A stretch of 64,000 bases of DNA from the NCBI GenBank assembly GCA_900100475.1, contig FMTU01000003.1, forward strand, positions 248,001 through 312,000, written 5' to 3'. Below, in pieces: positions 7,937-16,779 of the stretch. The notes under the pieces were generated by a model. It had not been told where the DNA came from and made no database searches. It worked only from the letters and a program-made list of their open reading frames with translations. Each line of letters begins with the position of its first letter. Position 1 is the first letter of the stretch. The translations under genes and the position numbers were made by a program. The stretch is from Sphingobium faniae. Its GTDB lineage: Bacteria; Pseudomonadota; Alphaproteobacteria; Sphingomonadales; Sphingomonadaceae.

Positions 7937-9208
7937 TCATTGGCCGCTCAGCCGCGCATAGGAACCGATCGGCAACAGCAGCAGCGCGCTGCCCCGCGCC
8001 GACATGCCGCCCGCGATGCTGCGCGCCTGTGCGCCCGCCCCCCAGAAGCTGTCGAAACGGTTCGCGCCCTTGATCGCGCCGCCGGTGTCCTGCGCGATCC
8101 AGATGCCATTGGGTTCCGCGCGGTCGAGGGAAAGCAGCACCGGCGCGCCGAGCGGCACATATTTGGGATCGGCGGCGACGGTCGCTTCGGGCGTCACCGC
8201 GACGCCCAGCGCGCCGACCGGCCCGGCGCCGGTCAGTTCGCGGAAGAAGACAAAGCTCTTGTTCTCGTCCATGATCGCCGCGCCTTCGGCGGGATGAGCG
8301 CGCAGATATTGCATGATGTCCTGCATCGACCCTGCCTGGATCAGGCCGCGATCCTTCATCAGCTTACCGATGCCGGTATAGTCGCGGCCATTCTGCCCGT
8401 CATAGCCGATCCGCATCACGCCGCCGTCGGGCAACAACAGCCGCCCGCTGCCCTGCACCTGAAGGAAGAAGAATTCCACCGGATCGGCGGCCCATGCCAG
8501 TTCCAGCCCGCGTCCGTCGAGCGATCCCGCGACGATCCGGGCGCGCTCGTCATAGGGGATGAATTTCGTGCCGTTCACCTTGCCGCGAATGGACTTGCCC
8601 TTGAGGGCTTCGCTGAACTGGCCGAGGTCGACGTCGATCAAATCAGCAGGGCGGCGGTAGATCGGCACTTCATAGCCGCGCTGGCGGGTACGCGATCCCG
8701 ATATTTCCGGCTCATAATAGCCGGTGACGAAGGCCGCGCCATCGCCCACCTGCACCGCTTCGAAATAGCGGGAGAAAAATTCGGCGGCACTGGCCTGGGG
8801 CCAGCTCGACGCGGCGGCGCAGGCATTGTTCCAGTCCGACCCGCGCGTCAGGCCGCTCTGGTCCGTGCGGCGCATCAGCGTCGGGCAGGATATGCGGAAG
8901 GCTTGCAGGGCGGAGCGGGAACGCTCGCCAGAGGGAAGGAGGCTGGCGATGTCGGGACCGCGCGCCACTCCGGCGGCGACCGCAGTGCCCTGCTGTTCCA
9001 CGGGCTGAGTCGATGGCGGCGAGGCCGGCAGGGTCGGGCGCGGCGTGGAAGGTTGGGGCCTCGTTGCCGTTTCGCCAGCGGAGGAGGGCCTGCTCGTTGC
9101 CGGGCCGCCGGGCGCGGGCCGTTCAGCAGATGGCGGGATCAGGCCGCCCGCGCAGGCGGACAGCAGCAGCGCCGCGGCCAGCCCCACCCCCGACTGGCGC
9201 AGGTTCAT
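7937..9208 (-). CDS. mltA: Membrane-bound lytic murein transglycosylase A
   Basis: Outer-membrane lipoprotein that cleaves the MurNAc-GlcNAc bond to form 1,6-anhydro-muropeptides. From ATG 9208 it has 423 aa. The lipobox is LLLSACAGG near residue 18, followed by a disordered Pro/Ser/Thr linker. The MltA domain contains FVTGYYEPEISGSR, the 3D-domain substrate loop with GSGRLLLPDGG, and the catalytic region QDTGGAIKGANRFDSFWGAG with the conserved Asp. The start overlaps the preceding Tim44-like stop (ATGA). The C-terminus is complete. Confidence 0.94.
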   Translation of the reverse strand: MNLRQSGVGLAAALLLSACAGGLIPPSAERPAPGGPATSRPSSAGETATRPQPSTPRPTLPASPPSTQPVEQQGTAVAAGVARGPDIASLLPSGERSRSALQAFRISCPTLMRRTDQSGLTRGSDWNNACAAASSWPQASAAEFFSRYFEAVQVGDGAAFVTGYYEPEISGSRTRQRGYEVPIYRRPADLIDVDLGQFSEALKGKSIRGKVNGTKFIPYDERARIVAGSLDGRGLELAWAADPVEFFFLQVQGSGRLLLPDGGVMRIGYDGQNGRDYTGIGKLMKDRGLIQAGSMQDIMQYLRAHPAEGAAIMDENKSFVFFRELTGAGPVGALGVAVTPEATVAADPKYVPLGAPVLLSLDRAEPNGIWIAQDTGGAIKGANRFDSFWGAGAQARSIAGGMSARGSALLLLPIGSYARLSGQ

Positions 9209-9861
9209 GCAGCCTCGTCGGTTTCGCTGAGCTTCCAGTTGGGGTCCGCGCTGCGGATGTCGCGGGTGAAGGTCCAGATGTCGTTTGTGCCGACCGCGTC
9301 GGTCAGCGACCCGGCGACGACATGGCCATCCTTGTCGCGGGTGACGGCGGCGATGTCCGCTTCGAAGCGCAGGGCGACTTCGGCGGTGCGGCCATTGACG
9401 GAGGCTTCGACGATCTGCGCCTTCTCGATGCGGACCAGACGGTTGTCGAGCACATGCCCTTCCGCCTCGCGCGCGGCGATCGCTTCCTGGAAGGAGGCGA
9501 GCACGTCGCTGTCGCAGAGCCACGCCAGTTCGTCGCGGTCGCCGCGCCAGAAGGCTTCGAGCACCATCTTGTAGGCGCTCCTGGCCCCTTCGACGAACTG
9601 GGGAACATCGAAGCTGCGATCGGCGGCGATCAGGGCGCGCACGCCATTTTCGGCGCCGGGCGCGAGCAGCCCTTCGGACAGGCGGACCGAATCACCGCCC
9701 GTTTCCGACACGGGCCGGGGTTGCAGGATCGTCACCTTGGCGCGCTCTTCCGCCGGGCGCAGCGCCGGCTCCTGCTCATGGCCCGTGCGCTTACCCAGCA
9801 CGGAATAGAGCCGCAGCGCCAGAAAACCGGCGATCAGGGCAAGGATGACAATCACATACAC
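9205..9861 (-). CDS. Tim44/TimA-family membrane-anchored protein
   Basis: A protein of about 218 aa with one N-terminal membrane helix (VIVILALIAGFLALRLYSVLGKRTGHEQ) and a C-terminal Tim44-like domain (FVEGARSAYKMVLEAFWRGDRDELAWLCDSDVLASFQEAI...). In alphaproteobacteria such proteins are thought to be inner-membrane adaptors; direct functional data are sparse. GTG at 9861 is preferred because the family starts right at the membrane helix; GTG at 9897 would add 12 residues. It is first in the operon with mltA and smr and divergent from secB. Confidence 0.85.
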   Translation of the reverse strand: MYVIVILALIAGFLALRLYSVLGKRTGHEQEPALRPAEERAKVTILQPRPVSETGGDSVRLSEGLLAPGAENGVRALIAADRSFDVPQFVEGARSAYKMVLEAFWRGDRDELAWLCDSDVLASFQEAIAAREAEGHVLDNRLVRIEKAQIVEASVNGRTAEVALRFEADIAAVTRDKDGHVVAGSLTDAVGTNDIWTFTRDIRSADPNWKLSETDEAA

Positions 9862-10058
9862 GGGGTCAAATACCCTTTTTGGCAATAACGGTTCCACCTA
9901 CATAGGCATGTTTGGTCGCAACTTCAAATACCGCAGCGCCATGCGCCGCGCGCGCCGCCATTGCCCTGCCCCTCGCCCCCTGCTAAGCGCGCGGGTCAAG
10001 GGTTCGCACGAGCGCGCGCAGGCGCGTCCGGCACTCCATCATCCAGCGGGGACAGCAT

Positions 10059-10559
10059 ATGGCCGAAGACGCCGACATCATCGACAACAACCAGCCCAAC
10101 GGCGCGGACAACGGGCCGCAGATCGCGCTCATCAGCCAGTATATCAAGGACCTGTCCTTCGAAAACCCGAACGCGCCCGCCGTTTATCAATGGCCCGACC
10201 AGCCGCAGATCGACGTGCAGTTCAACATCGGCGCGGACAAGGTGGGCGAGGAAGTCGTCGAAGTGTCGCTCAAGATCGAAGTGAAGGCCGCCGCGCCGCA
10301 GGGCGCTGCCTTTGCCGTCGAACTGCTCTATGCCGGGCTTTTCGGGATGCGGAACGTGCCGGAGGATCAGGCCCAGCCTTTCCTGCTGGCCGAAGCGCCG
10401 CGCCTGCTCTTCCCCTTCGCGCGCCGCGTGCTGGCCGATGCGATCCGCGACGGCGGTTTCCCGCCGCTGCTGCTCGACCCTATTGATTTCGGCAGTCTCT
10501 ACCTGCAACAGGCGCAAGCCATGGCGCAGACCGCTGGCGAACCGGCGGGCCACGCCTGA
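10059..10559 (+). CDS. secB: Protein-export chaperone SecB
   Basis: Cytoplasmic tetrameric chaperone that keeps precursors unfolded and delivers them to SecA. The protein has 166 aa. The family core is clear: ISQYIKDLSFENPNAP, DVQFNIGADKVGEEVVEVSLKIEVKA, AFAVELLYAGLF, and LLFPFARRVLADAIRDGGFPPLLLDPIDF. ATG at 10059 follows AGCGGGGACAGC. It is transcribed towards murJ, 43 bases away. Confidence 0.95.
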   Translation: MAEDADIIDNNQPNGADNGPQIALISQYIKDLSFENPNAPAVYQWPDQPQIDVQFNIGADKVGEEVVEVSLKIEVKAAAPQGAAFAVELLYAGLFGMRNVPEDQAQPFLLAEAPRLLFPFARRVLADAIRDGGFPPLLLDPIDFGSLYLQQAQAMAQTAGEPAGHA

Positions 10560-10602
10560 ACCGGGTGCGCCCTTTCCTTCGGGTGAAGGGCGGCTGCCTT
10601 TC

Positions 10603-12189
10603 ATGGGCCTGATCCGAGCCACCTCCACCATCGGCGGACTGACGCTGGTGAGCCGCGTGCTGGGCATGGTGCGCGACATGCTGGTGGCCCGGTTTCTGGG
10701 CGCGGGGCTGGCGTCGGACGCCTTCCTGATCGCGTGGCGGCTACCCAATCTCTTCCGCGCCCTTTTTGCGGAAGGGGCTTTTTCCGCCGTCTTCGTGCCG
10801 ATGTTCAACCGAACCATGGCGGAGCATGACCGCGACGATCCGGGCAGCGGCAAGGCGGCGGCGGTCGCCTTTGCCGGGCAGGTGCTGTCGGTGCTGTTTC
10901 CGGTGCTGGTGGTCTTCACCCTGCTGATGATTCTGCTGGCGGGACCAGTGGTCTGGGCGATGACCGGCGGCTTTCCCGATGGCGGGCCGGAGAAATTCAA
11001 GCTGGCCGTACGGCTGACGCAAATCACCTTTCCCTATCTGGCGCTGATCAGCATCGTGTCGCTTCTGGGCGGCATCCTCAATTCGCTGGATAGGTTCTGG
11101 GTCAATGCCGCCGCGCCGGTGCTGCTCAATATCTGCATGATCGTCGCGATCCTGTTCTTCCATGGGGATACGGCGATCGAGACGGCCTATACGCAGGCCG
11201 TCGCCGTCACCGTGTCCGGCATGATGCAACTGGCATGGCTGATGATCTCCTGCCGTCAGGCGGGGGTGAGGCTGAGGCTCGGCCTGCCGCGTCTGTCTCC
11301 ACAGGTAAAGCGGCTGCTCGCGCTGATCGGTCCGGCGGCGCTGGGCGCGGGGGCGGTGCAGTTCAACCTGCTCATCTCCACCAGCCTTGCCGCGCGTTTC
11401 CTGCCGCAAGGGGCGGTCAGCTACCTCTATTACGCGGATCGGCTGAACCAGTTGCCGCTGGGGCTGATCGGGATTGGCGTGGGCACGGCCATCCTCCCTG
11501 CCCTCTCCCGCCAGATCGGGTCGGGCAATGAGGAGGCGGCGAGCCATACCCAGAACCGGGCGATGGAACTGGCGCTGTTTCTGGCGCTGCCTGCCGCCGT
11601 GGCGCTTTGCGTGTCGGCGACGCCGCTGATCCGGGGACTGTTGCAGCATGGCGCCTTCACCGCCGCCGACACCATCGGCGCGGCGGGGGCGCTGGCGGCC
11701 TTTGCGGTCGGGGTTCCGGCCTATGTCCTGATCAAGGTGCTGACGCCCGGCTTCTATGCTCGGCAGGACACGAAGACTCCGGTGCGGGTCGCCGTCTTTT
11801 CGATGCTGTTCAATCTGGTGGGCAATCTGACGCTGATCTGGCCCTTTGGGCATGTGGGCGTGGCGATCTCCACCGCGATTGCCGCCTGGGTGAATGTGAT
11901 CGTGCTTTACTGGCTGCTGCACCGGCGCGACCAGTTGCGGATGGATGCGCGGTTCCGGGCGAAGGCCGCGCGCATCATCGCGGCGAGCCTGCTAATGGGC
12001 GTCGCGCTGTGGTTCATGAACCCGCTCTTCGATCCCTATATGGCAAAAGGCCTGATGGAGCGCGTGGTCGCGCTTGGCCTGTTGTGCGGGATCGGCGGTC
12101 TGGTCTATGGGGCGGCGTCCCTGATCTTCAGGGCTTACACCATCCCAGAACTGCGCGCGGCCCTGCGCCGCCCGCCCAAAGCGAGCTAA
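10603..12189 (+). CDS. murJ: Lipid II flippase MurJ (MviN)
   Basis: MOP-superfamily integral membrane flippase that moves lipid II across the inner membrane for peptidoglycan synthesis. From ATG 10603 it has 528 aa with about 14 hydrophobic helices. The N-terminal signature TLVSRVLGMVRDMLVARFLGAGLASDAFLIAWRLPNLFRALFAEGAFSAVFVPMF is diagnostic. Internal PQGAVSYLYYADRLNQLPLGLIGIGVGTAILP is also family-typical. An upstream open frame extends into secB, but homology begins at MGLIRATSTIGG. trpS starts 6 bases after the stop. Confidence 0.95.
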   Translation: MGLIRATSTIGGLTLVSRVLGMVRDMLVARFLGAGLASDAFLIAWRLPNLFRALFAEGAFSAVFVPMFNRTMAEHDRDDPGSGKAAAVAFAGQVLSVLFPVLVVFTLLMILLAGPVVWAMTGGFPDGGPEKFKLAVRLTQITFPYLALISIVSLLGGILNSLDRFWVNAAAPVLLNICMIVAILFFHGDTAIETAYTQAVAVTVSGMMQLAWLMISCRQAGVRLRLGLPRLSPQVKRLLALIGPAALGAGAVQFNLLISTSLAARFLPQGAVSYLYYADRLNQLPLGLIGIGVGTAILPALSRQIGSGNEEAASHTQNRAMELALFLALPAAVALCVSATPLIRGLLQHGAFTAADTIGAAGALAAFAVGVPAYVLIKVLTPGFYARQDTKTPVRVAVFSMLFNLVGNLTLIWPFGHVGVAISTAIAAWVNVIVLYWLLHRRDQLRMDARFRAKAARIIAASLLMGVALWFMNPLFDPYMAKGLMERVVALGLLCGIGGLVYGAASLIFRAYTIPELRAALRRPPKAS

Positions 12190-12195
12190 AAAACA

Positions 12196-13200
12196 ATGCG
12201 CGTCCTTTCCGGCATCCAACCCACCGGCAATCTGCACCTTGGCAATTATCTGGGCGCGATCCGCAACTGGGTACGGATGCAGGATGAGATGGAGCCGGGG
12301 AGCCAGTGCTTCTTCTTCCTCGCCGACATGCATTCCATCACGATCCATGAAGGTCGCGAGCAGCGCATCCGCAATGTCCGCGACATGGCTGCCGCGCTGG
12401 TCGCCGCCGGGATCGACCCGGATCGCTCCGTCCTCTTCAACCAGGCGCGGGTGCCCGCCCATGCGGAACTGTGCTGGTTGCTCAATGGCACGGCGCGGAT
12501 CGGCTGGCTCAACCGCATGACCCAGTTCAAGGACAAGGCGGGTAAGGACCGGGAAGGCGCTTCGGTGGGCCTGTTCGTCTATCCGGTGCTGCAGGCGGCC
12601 GACATCCTCGTCTACAACGCCACCCATGTGCCGGTGGGCGAGGACCAGAAGCAGCATCTGGAACTGGCGCGTGACATCGCGAACAAGTTCAACACCGATT
12701 TCGGCGTGGACCTCTTCACCATTCCCGATCCGATCATCCCCAGGGAATCGGCGCGCATCATGTCGCTGCGCGACGGCACGGCGAAGATGTCCAAATCCGA
12801 CCCCAGCGACATGAGCCGCATCAGCCTGACCGATGACGACGATGCGATCATGCAGAAGGTCAAAAAGGCCAGGACCGACCCCGAACCCCTGCCCGAAACA
12901 GCAGACGGGCTGGCCGGACGAGCGGAAGCGGGGAACCTCGTCGGCATCTATGCGACGCTGTCCAGCCGGACCGCGGATTCGGTCTGCGCCGAGTTCGCGG
13001 GCAAGGGGTTCGGCGCGTTCAAGCCGGCGCTGGGGGAATTGCTGGTCGAAACGCTGCGGCCGATTCGCCAGCGCTTCGTTGAACTGCGGACGGACGACGC
13101 CGCGCTGGACGCGATATTGGAAAAAGGCGCGGCCAACGCTTCGGCGGCGGCGGAACCGACCCTGCGCGCGGCGTATGACGCCATTGGCCTGATGCGGTAA
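12196..13200 (+). CDS. trpS: Tryptophanyl-tRNA synthetase
   Basis: Class I aminoacyl-tRNA synthetase charging tRNA-Trp. At 334 aa it is the usual length. The HIGH-type motif appears in SGIQPTGNLHLGNYLGAI, the KMSKS loop in GTAKMSKSDPSD, and the ATP/Trp pocket region in GEDQKQHLELARDIA. It starts 6 bases after murJ and is probably co-transcribed with it, as in many sphingomonads. Confidence 0.96.
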   Translation: MRVLSGIQPTGNLHLGNYLGAIRNWVRMQDEMEPGSQCFFFLADMHSITIHEGREQRIRNVRDMAAALVAAGIDPDRSVLFNQARVPAHAELCWLLNGTARIGWLNRMTQFKDKAGKDREGASVGLFVYPVLQAADILVYNATHVPVGEDQKQHLELARDIANKFNTDFGVDLFTIPDPIIPRESARIMSLRDGTAKMSKSDPSDMSRISLTDDDDAIMQKVKKARTDPEPLPETADGLAGRAEAGNLVGIYATLSSRTADSVCAEFAGKGFGAFKPALGELLVETLRPIRQRFVELRTDDAALDAILEKGAANASAAAEPTLRAAYDAIGLMR

Positions 13201-13389
13201 CAGGAAAGCCGTCTCACCCATTCCGCAAAATGACGGAACCATTCCGTCCGTGTCGTCTTGGAATCGACGGAGCATGGTTTGCGCCCGCTTGCCTCGCTGG
13301 CGCGTTCAAACGATGTTCAGTTGCGTTTTGCTAGAGCAGGGCGCAAGACTATCGGCAGGCCATGACGGTCTGGTACAGGACGCAGGAAA
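13201..13389. other. Intergenic region upstream of DUF4136 lipoprotein
   Basis: This 189-base gap contains no open frame of interest. It includes the string TTTTGCTAGAGCAGGGCGC near 13326-13344, sharing the CTAGAGC string seen at other extragenic sites in the window, and a CAGGAAA ribosome site just before the ATG at 13390. The promoter of the lipoprotein gene is expected here, but I cannot place its boxes with confidence. Confidence 0.35.
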
Positions 13390-14037
13390 ATGATCCGTTT
13401 CAAGAAGATCGGCATGTTTGCGGCGCCCGCTCTGGCGCTGGTGGCGCTTTCGGGTTGCGCTTCATCGTTTAAGGCGGACGTCGCCCGCTTTCAGCAGCTC
13501 CCCGCCCCCGCCGGGCAGAGCTTCACCATCGTCGCCGACGATGCTCGCCTCGCAGGTGGGCTGGAGTTCGGACATTATGCCGATCTGGTCGGCCAGCGCC
13601 TGTCGCAGACCGGCTATGTGCAGGCCAGCGATCCTGCGCGCGCGGACCTGATCGTCCGGGTCGCCTATGATGTCGACAATGGCCGCGAGCGAGTCCGCTC
13701 CACCGGCTTCTCCGATCCTTTCTATTATGGCGGATGGGGCTGGCGCGGGCGCTGGGCGCGGCCCTGGGGCTATGGTTTCTACGATCCGTGGCTGTTCGGC
13801 CCCGGCGGCGGCTATGCCGATGTGACGAGCTACACCGTCTATACCAGCGACCTCACCATGAAGATCGACCGCGCGGCGGACAATCGCCGCCTGTTCGAGG
13901 GCAAGGCGAGCGCGCAGTCGCTGTCGAACAAGCTCACCTATCTGGTGCCGAACCTGATCGACGCGATGTTCACCGACTTTCCGGGACAGAGCGGCGAGAA
14001 TATGAAAATCACCCTGCCACCCGAAAAAAAGGGTTAG
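13390..14037 (+). CDS. DUF4136-type lipoprotein
   Basis: A 215-aa predicted lipoprotein. The signal peptide ends in ALSGCASSF (lipobox LSGC). The mature part begins with SFKADVARFQQL and contains the DUF4136-like arrangement of YADLVGQRLSQTGYVQASDPARADLIVRVAYDV, a Gly/Trp/Tyr-rich middle (YYGGWGWRGRW) and SYTVYTSDLTMKIDRAADNRRLFEGKAS near the end. The function of this family is unknown. It is a single-gene unit followed by a strong terminator. Confidence 0.82.
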   Translation: MIRFKKIGMFAAPALALVALSGCASSFKADVARFQQLPAPAGQSFTIVADDARLAGGLEFGHYADLVGQRLSQTGYVQASDPARADLIVRVAYDVDNGRERVRSTGFSDPFYYGGWGWRGRWARPWGYGFYDPWLFGPGGGYADVTSYTVYTSDLTMKIDRAADNRRLFEGKASAQSLSNKLTYLVPNLIDAMFTDFPGQSGENMKITLPPEKKG

Positions 14038-14078
14038 GCGCGACCATATAAGGGCGGCTCCCAGCCAAGGCCCGTTTC

Positions 14079-14111
14079 GCCCGGCGGTCTGTGATCGCCG
14101 GGCTTCTTTTT
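14079..14111 (+). terminator. Rho-independent terminator of the DUF4136 gene
   Basis: An 8-bp GC stem GCCCGGCG / CGCCGGGC with a 9-base loop is followed at once by TTCTTTTTT. It lies 42 bases after the lipoprotein stop and is the clearest intrinsic terminator on the plus strand in this window. Confidence 0.85.
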
Positions 14112-14216
14112 GGGGGCGGTGATGGGTGGGAAGGCGGACCCGGGTTTAATCACTCGCTCCATGGGGGAAGCGGCCTTCGGAATAGCGCAGAAACTCACTG
14201 CCGTTAGCCGCCAGCC

Positions 14217-14519
14217 TCACACATCGTCGCTGCCATAGGGGCCGCCTTCATTTTCCATCCGGTCGATGGCCCGTACATCCTTGGCGGTGAATTTGAGGCG
14301 GACGCCTATTCCGCCTCCTTGGCCGTCCATCAGAAATATCGCGCCGCCCGACTCCAGCGCCTTCTGCAAGCGCAACAGCGCCTCCGCGTCGAGATGCCCG
14401 CCACCCGTCTCGAAAGCGGACAGCACCTCGTACTCCAGTTCCGCCAGTCTGGCTACATGGTCGCGGGGCCATTGCACCAATATCCTTGCCGCCCTTGCCT
14501 GTGGTCCGGTGATGGCCAT
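14217..14519 (-). CDS. Small regulator-like protein (XRE-like N-terminus)
   Basis: A protein of about 100 aa. The N-terminus (ITGPQARAARILVQWPRDHVARLAELEYEVLSAFE) resembles small alphaproteobacterial helix-turn-helix proteins. The second half (LDAEALLRLQKALESGGAIFLMDGQGGGIGVRLKF) looks like the conserved partner segment of those proteins, usually ending in RIDRLENEGG, here AIDRMENEGG. ATG 14519 is chosen because GGGGAGAGG directly precedes it. ATG 14537 overlaps the upstream cyclophilin stop as ATGA and is the alternative. DNA binding is an inference. Confidence 0.7.
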   Translation of the reverse strand: MAITGPQARAARILVQWPRDHVARLAELEYEVLSAFETGGGHLDAEALLRLQKALESGGAIFLMDGQGGGIGVRLKFTAKDVRAIDRMENEGGPYGSDDV

Positions 14520-14533
14520 GTCCTCTCCCCTGT

Positions 14534-15133
14534 TCATTCCGGTTGCACCCTTCGCGCCGTCAGGATGGTGACGGGCGCCTCCAGCATCTGCCCCTTCATC
14601 ACGCCTTCCCCTTTGGTAGGCGATTTGGCCGAGGCAAGGATGGCCTTCACCACGTCCATCCCCTCCACCACATGGGCGAAGACGGCGAAGCCCTGATTAT
14701 CGCCAGGCGCTTCGGGCTGGGCGTCCATGGCGGACATCTGGCCCAGCACGATGAAGAAATCTCCGGTAGCGCTTCCCGGTTCGTAACGCGCCATCGAAAG
14801 CGCGCCGTCATCATGGGTGAGTCCGGTCTGCGTGGTCGGCTCATGCCGGATGGGCGGAAGCACGCGTTTGGGATCGTTCTGCGCGCCGCCCTGCACGAAA
14901 CCGTAATCCGCCGTCCCGACACCGCGATAGAAGGAAGCCCCGTCGAGCCGCTTCTGATCGACATAGCGCAGGAAATTGGCGGCGGTGACGGGCGCCTTCC
15001 CTTCATGCACCGCGATCACGATCTTCCCCGCGCTGGTGTCGAGCGCGACGCGGACATCGGCGGGAGCCTGCTGCGCCACGGCGGGCGCGACGAAAAGGAA
15101 GGCGAGGATGAGCAGGGCGATGGATCGAATCAT
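14534..15133 (-). CDS. Periplasmic peptidyl-prolyl cis-trans isomerase (cyclophilin)
   Basis: A 199-aa cyclophilin-type prolyl isomerase with a cleavable signal peptide (MIRSIALLILAFLFVAPAVAQQ), so it should fold proteins in the periplasm. Cyclophilin blocks are VALDTSAGKIVIAVHEGKAPVTAANFLRYVD, GASFYRGV, GFVQGG and SMARYEPGSATGDFFIVLG, ending with FAVFAHVVEGMDVVKAI. ATG at 15133 starts the signal peptide; the longer frame upstream has no family support. The stop overlaps the next gene's alternative start. Confidence 0.9.
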   Translation of the reverse strand: MIRSIALLILAFLFVAPAVAQQAPADVRVALDTSAGKIVIAVHEGKAPVTAANFLRYVDQKRLDGASFYRGVGTADYGFVQGGAQNDPKRVLPPIRHEPTTQTGLTHDDGALSMARYEPGSATGDFFIVLGQMSAMDAQPEAPGDNQGFAVFAHVVEGMDVVKAILASAKSPTKGEGVMKGQMLEAPVTILTARRVQPE

Positions 15134-15248
15134 ATCGCCCCTGAGCCTAAACCACCGCACGCACCTTTGTAATCGCCGATCCGATCCCTTTTCTTTACCG
15201 ATTGGAAAGCGTTGCCGGGCGAAATGCGTCGTAAAGGGGGCCACACGC

Positions 15249-16553
15249 ATGTTGAAACGGATCAAAACGGAGGATGTGAAGCTGGGCATGTTCCTTCACA
15301 AGATGGAAGGATCATGGTTCTCGCATCCCTTCTGGCGCAGCAAGACGCTGCTGGACGACCCCGATCGGCTTGAGGAACTCAAGGCCAGCAAGGTCGAATG
15401 GGTCCAGATCGACACGGCGCGCGGCATCGACCTGACGCCTGCCGGGGCAGTCGCGCCCCGTTCCTTTGCGCCCGCCGAAAAGGACGTGAATGCGCGCCTG
15501 TTCGGACGCACGAGCGCGCAGGGGGTGACGATCGCGCGGCGCCCCCCTCCCCGTACCGCCGCCGCTCCGCAGGCCTTCGATCCGCTGTCCAAGGAGCGGC
15601 TGCCGCTGCAATCCGAAATGGCCCATGCCAACAAGCTCGCGCGCAAGGCCAGCCGGGCGATGCGGAAAGTGTTCGACGACGCGCGGCTGGGCAAAGCGAT
15701 CAAGCTCAACCGCCTGCAACCGATGATCGAGGAGATTTCCAGTTCGGTGCAGCGCAACCCTCATGCCTTCATGGCGGTAACGCGGCTTAAGAATACGAGC
15801 GAATATCTCTACATGCACTCGTTGTCGGTCTGCGCGCTGATGATCAGCCTGGCGCAGCAATTGCGGCTCGGCCCCGATCAGGTGCAGCAGGCGGGCCTTG
15901 CCGGGCTGCTGATGGACGTCGGCATGGGCCATGTGCCGCAGGAGACATGGGACAAGGGCGCGCCGCTGACGCCGGAGGAATGGGATGTGGTGAAAAGCCA
16001 CACCACGCTGGCGCATGAATTCCTGACCTTGGGCGGAGAGATGCCCGAAACGGTGCTGGACGTGTGCCTGCATCACCATGAACGCATGGATGGCAGCGGC
16101 TATCCCCATGGGTTGAAGGGGGAAGAGATCAGCCTCTTTTCCCGCATGGCCGCGATCTGCGACACATATGACGCCATGACATCCGACCGCATCCACCGGC
16201 AGGGACAGGACCCCGCCGACGCCCTGTTCAACATAGATCAGGCGAACATGCTCTACGACCGGGACATTTTCGCGGCGTTCCAGCAGGCGGTCGGCATCTA
16301 TCCCATCGGATCGCTGGTGCGGTTGCGCAACCATCGGCTCGCCATCGTGGTGGACCAGAATGCGGACGATCTGACGCTGCCCAAGGTCCGCCCCTTTTAT
16401 TCGCTCCAGACGCGCTCCTTCGTGAATGCGGAGGTCATCGACCTGAGCCGCTGCTTCGGAAGCGACCAGATCGTCTCGCGCGAAACGCCCGCGGCATGGG
16501 ACATTGGCGACTGGCCCAAGATCAGCGCGCGGTTGCTCGCGCAGCGCAGCTAG
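15249..16553 (+). CDS. HD-GYP domain protein with DUF3391, degenerate HD
   Basis: A 434-aa protein with an N-terminal DUF3391 domain (MLKRIKTEDVKLGMFLHKMEGSWFSHPFWRSKTLL) and a C-terminal HD-GYP domain. The GYP part is intact: VCLHHHERMDGSGYPHGLKGEEISLFSRMAAICDTYDAMTSDR. At the HD site the sequence is LLMDVGMGHVP (Met222-Asp223), where active enzymes have LLHDIGK, so the metal-binding His is replaced by Met and the Lys is absent. It may bind c-di-GMP without cleaving it, or use an altered metal site. GGGGG precedes the ATG at 15249. Confidence 0.88.
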   Translation: MLKRIKTEDVKLGMFLHKMEGSWFSHPFWRSKTLLDDPDRLEELKASKVEWVQIDTARGIDLTPAGAVAPRSFAPAEKDVNARLFGRTSAQGVTIARRPPPRTAAAPQAFDPLSKERLPLQSEMAHANKLARKASRAMRKVFDDARLGKAIKLNRLQPMIEEISSSVQRNPHAFMAVTRLKNTSEYLYMHSLSVCALMISLAQQLRLGPDQVQQAGLAGLLMDVGMGHVPQETWDKGAPLTPEEWDVVKSHTTLAHEFLTLGGEMPETVLDVCLHHHERMDGSGYPHGLKGEEISLFSRMAAICDTYDAMTSDRIHRQGQDPADALFNIDQANMLYDRDIFAAFQQAVGIYPIGSLVRLRNHRLAIVVDQNADDLTLPKVRPFYSLQTRSFVNAEVIDLSRCFGSDQIVSRETPAAWDIGDWPKISARLLAQRS

Positions 16554-16617
16554 AGTGAGTTCGAGCCGGATGGAATCATCTGGCGACCCGGAAATCACGG
16601 TAATCAAAAGATAATTT

Positions 16618-16656
16618 TAGGGTCGTTCCGGTTCAATCAGAACCGGAACGACCCTA
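16618..16656. repeat. Extragenic palindrome, perfect 16-bp stem
   Basis: TAGGGTCGTTCCGGTT and its exact reverse complement flank a 7-base loop. It lies in the 226-base gap between the HD-GYP gene (plus) and dnaA (minus), which converge. It could act as a bidirectional terminator, but no U-run follows on either strand; the CTAGA edge suggests an extragenic repeat element. Confidence 0.8.
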
Positions 16657-16746
16657 GAACATCGCGCCAAAAGCGATGCGTCCATAAGGGCAGGGTGAAT
16701 CAGATTTCACGCTACCCGCTCCAGCTACGACGCTGTCCATGGCGAT

Positions 16747-16772
16747 GGCGGAGCGATGCAGGTCGCTCCGCC
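16747..16772 (-). terminator. Hairpin downstream of dnaA
   Basis: A perfect 10-bp stem GGCGGAGCGA / TCGCTCCGCC with a 6-base loop lies 8 bases beyond the dnaA stop. The U-tract is missing on the minus strand, so termination strength is uncertain; it may instead protect the dnaA 3' end. Confidence 0.5.
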
Positions 16773-16779
16773 GCCCCCT

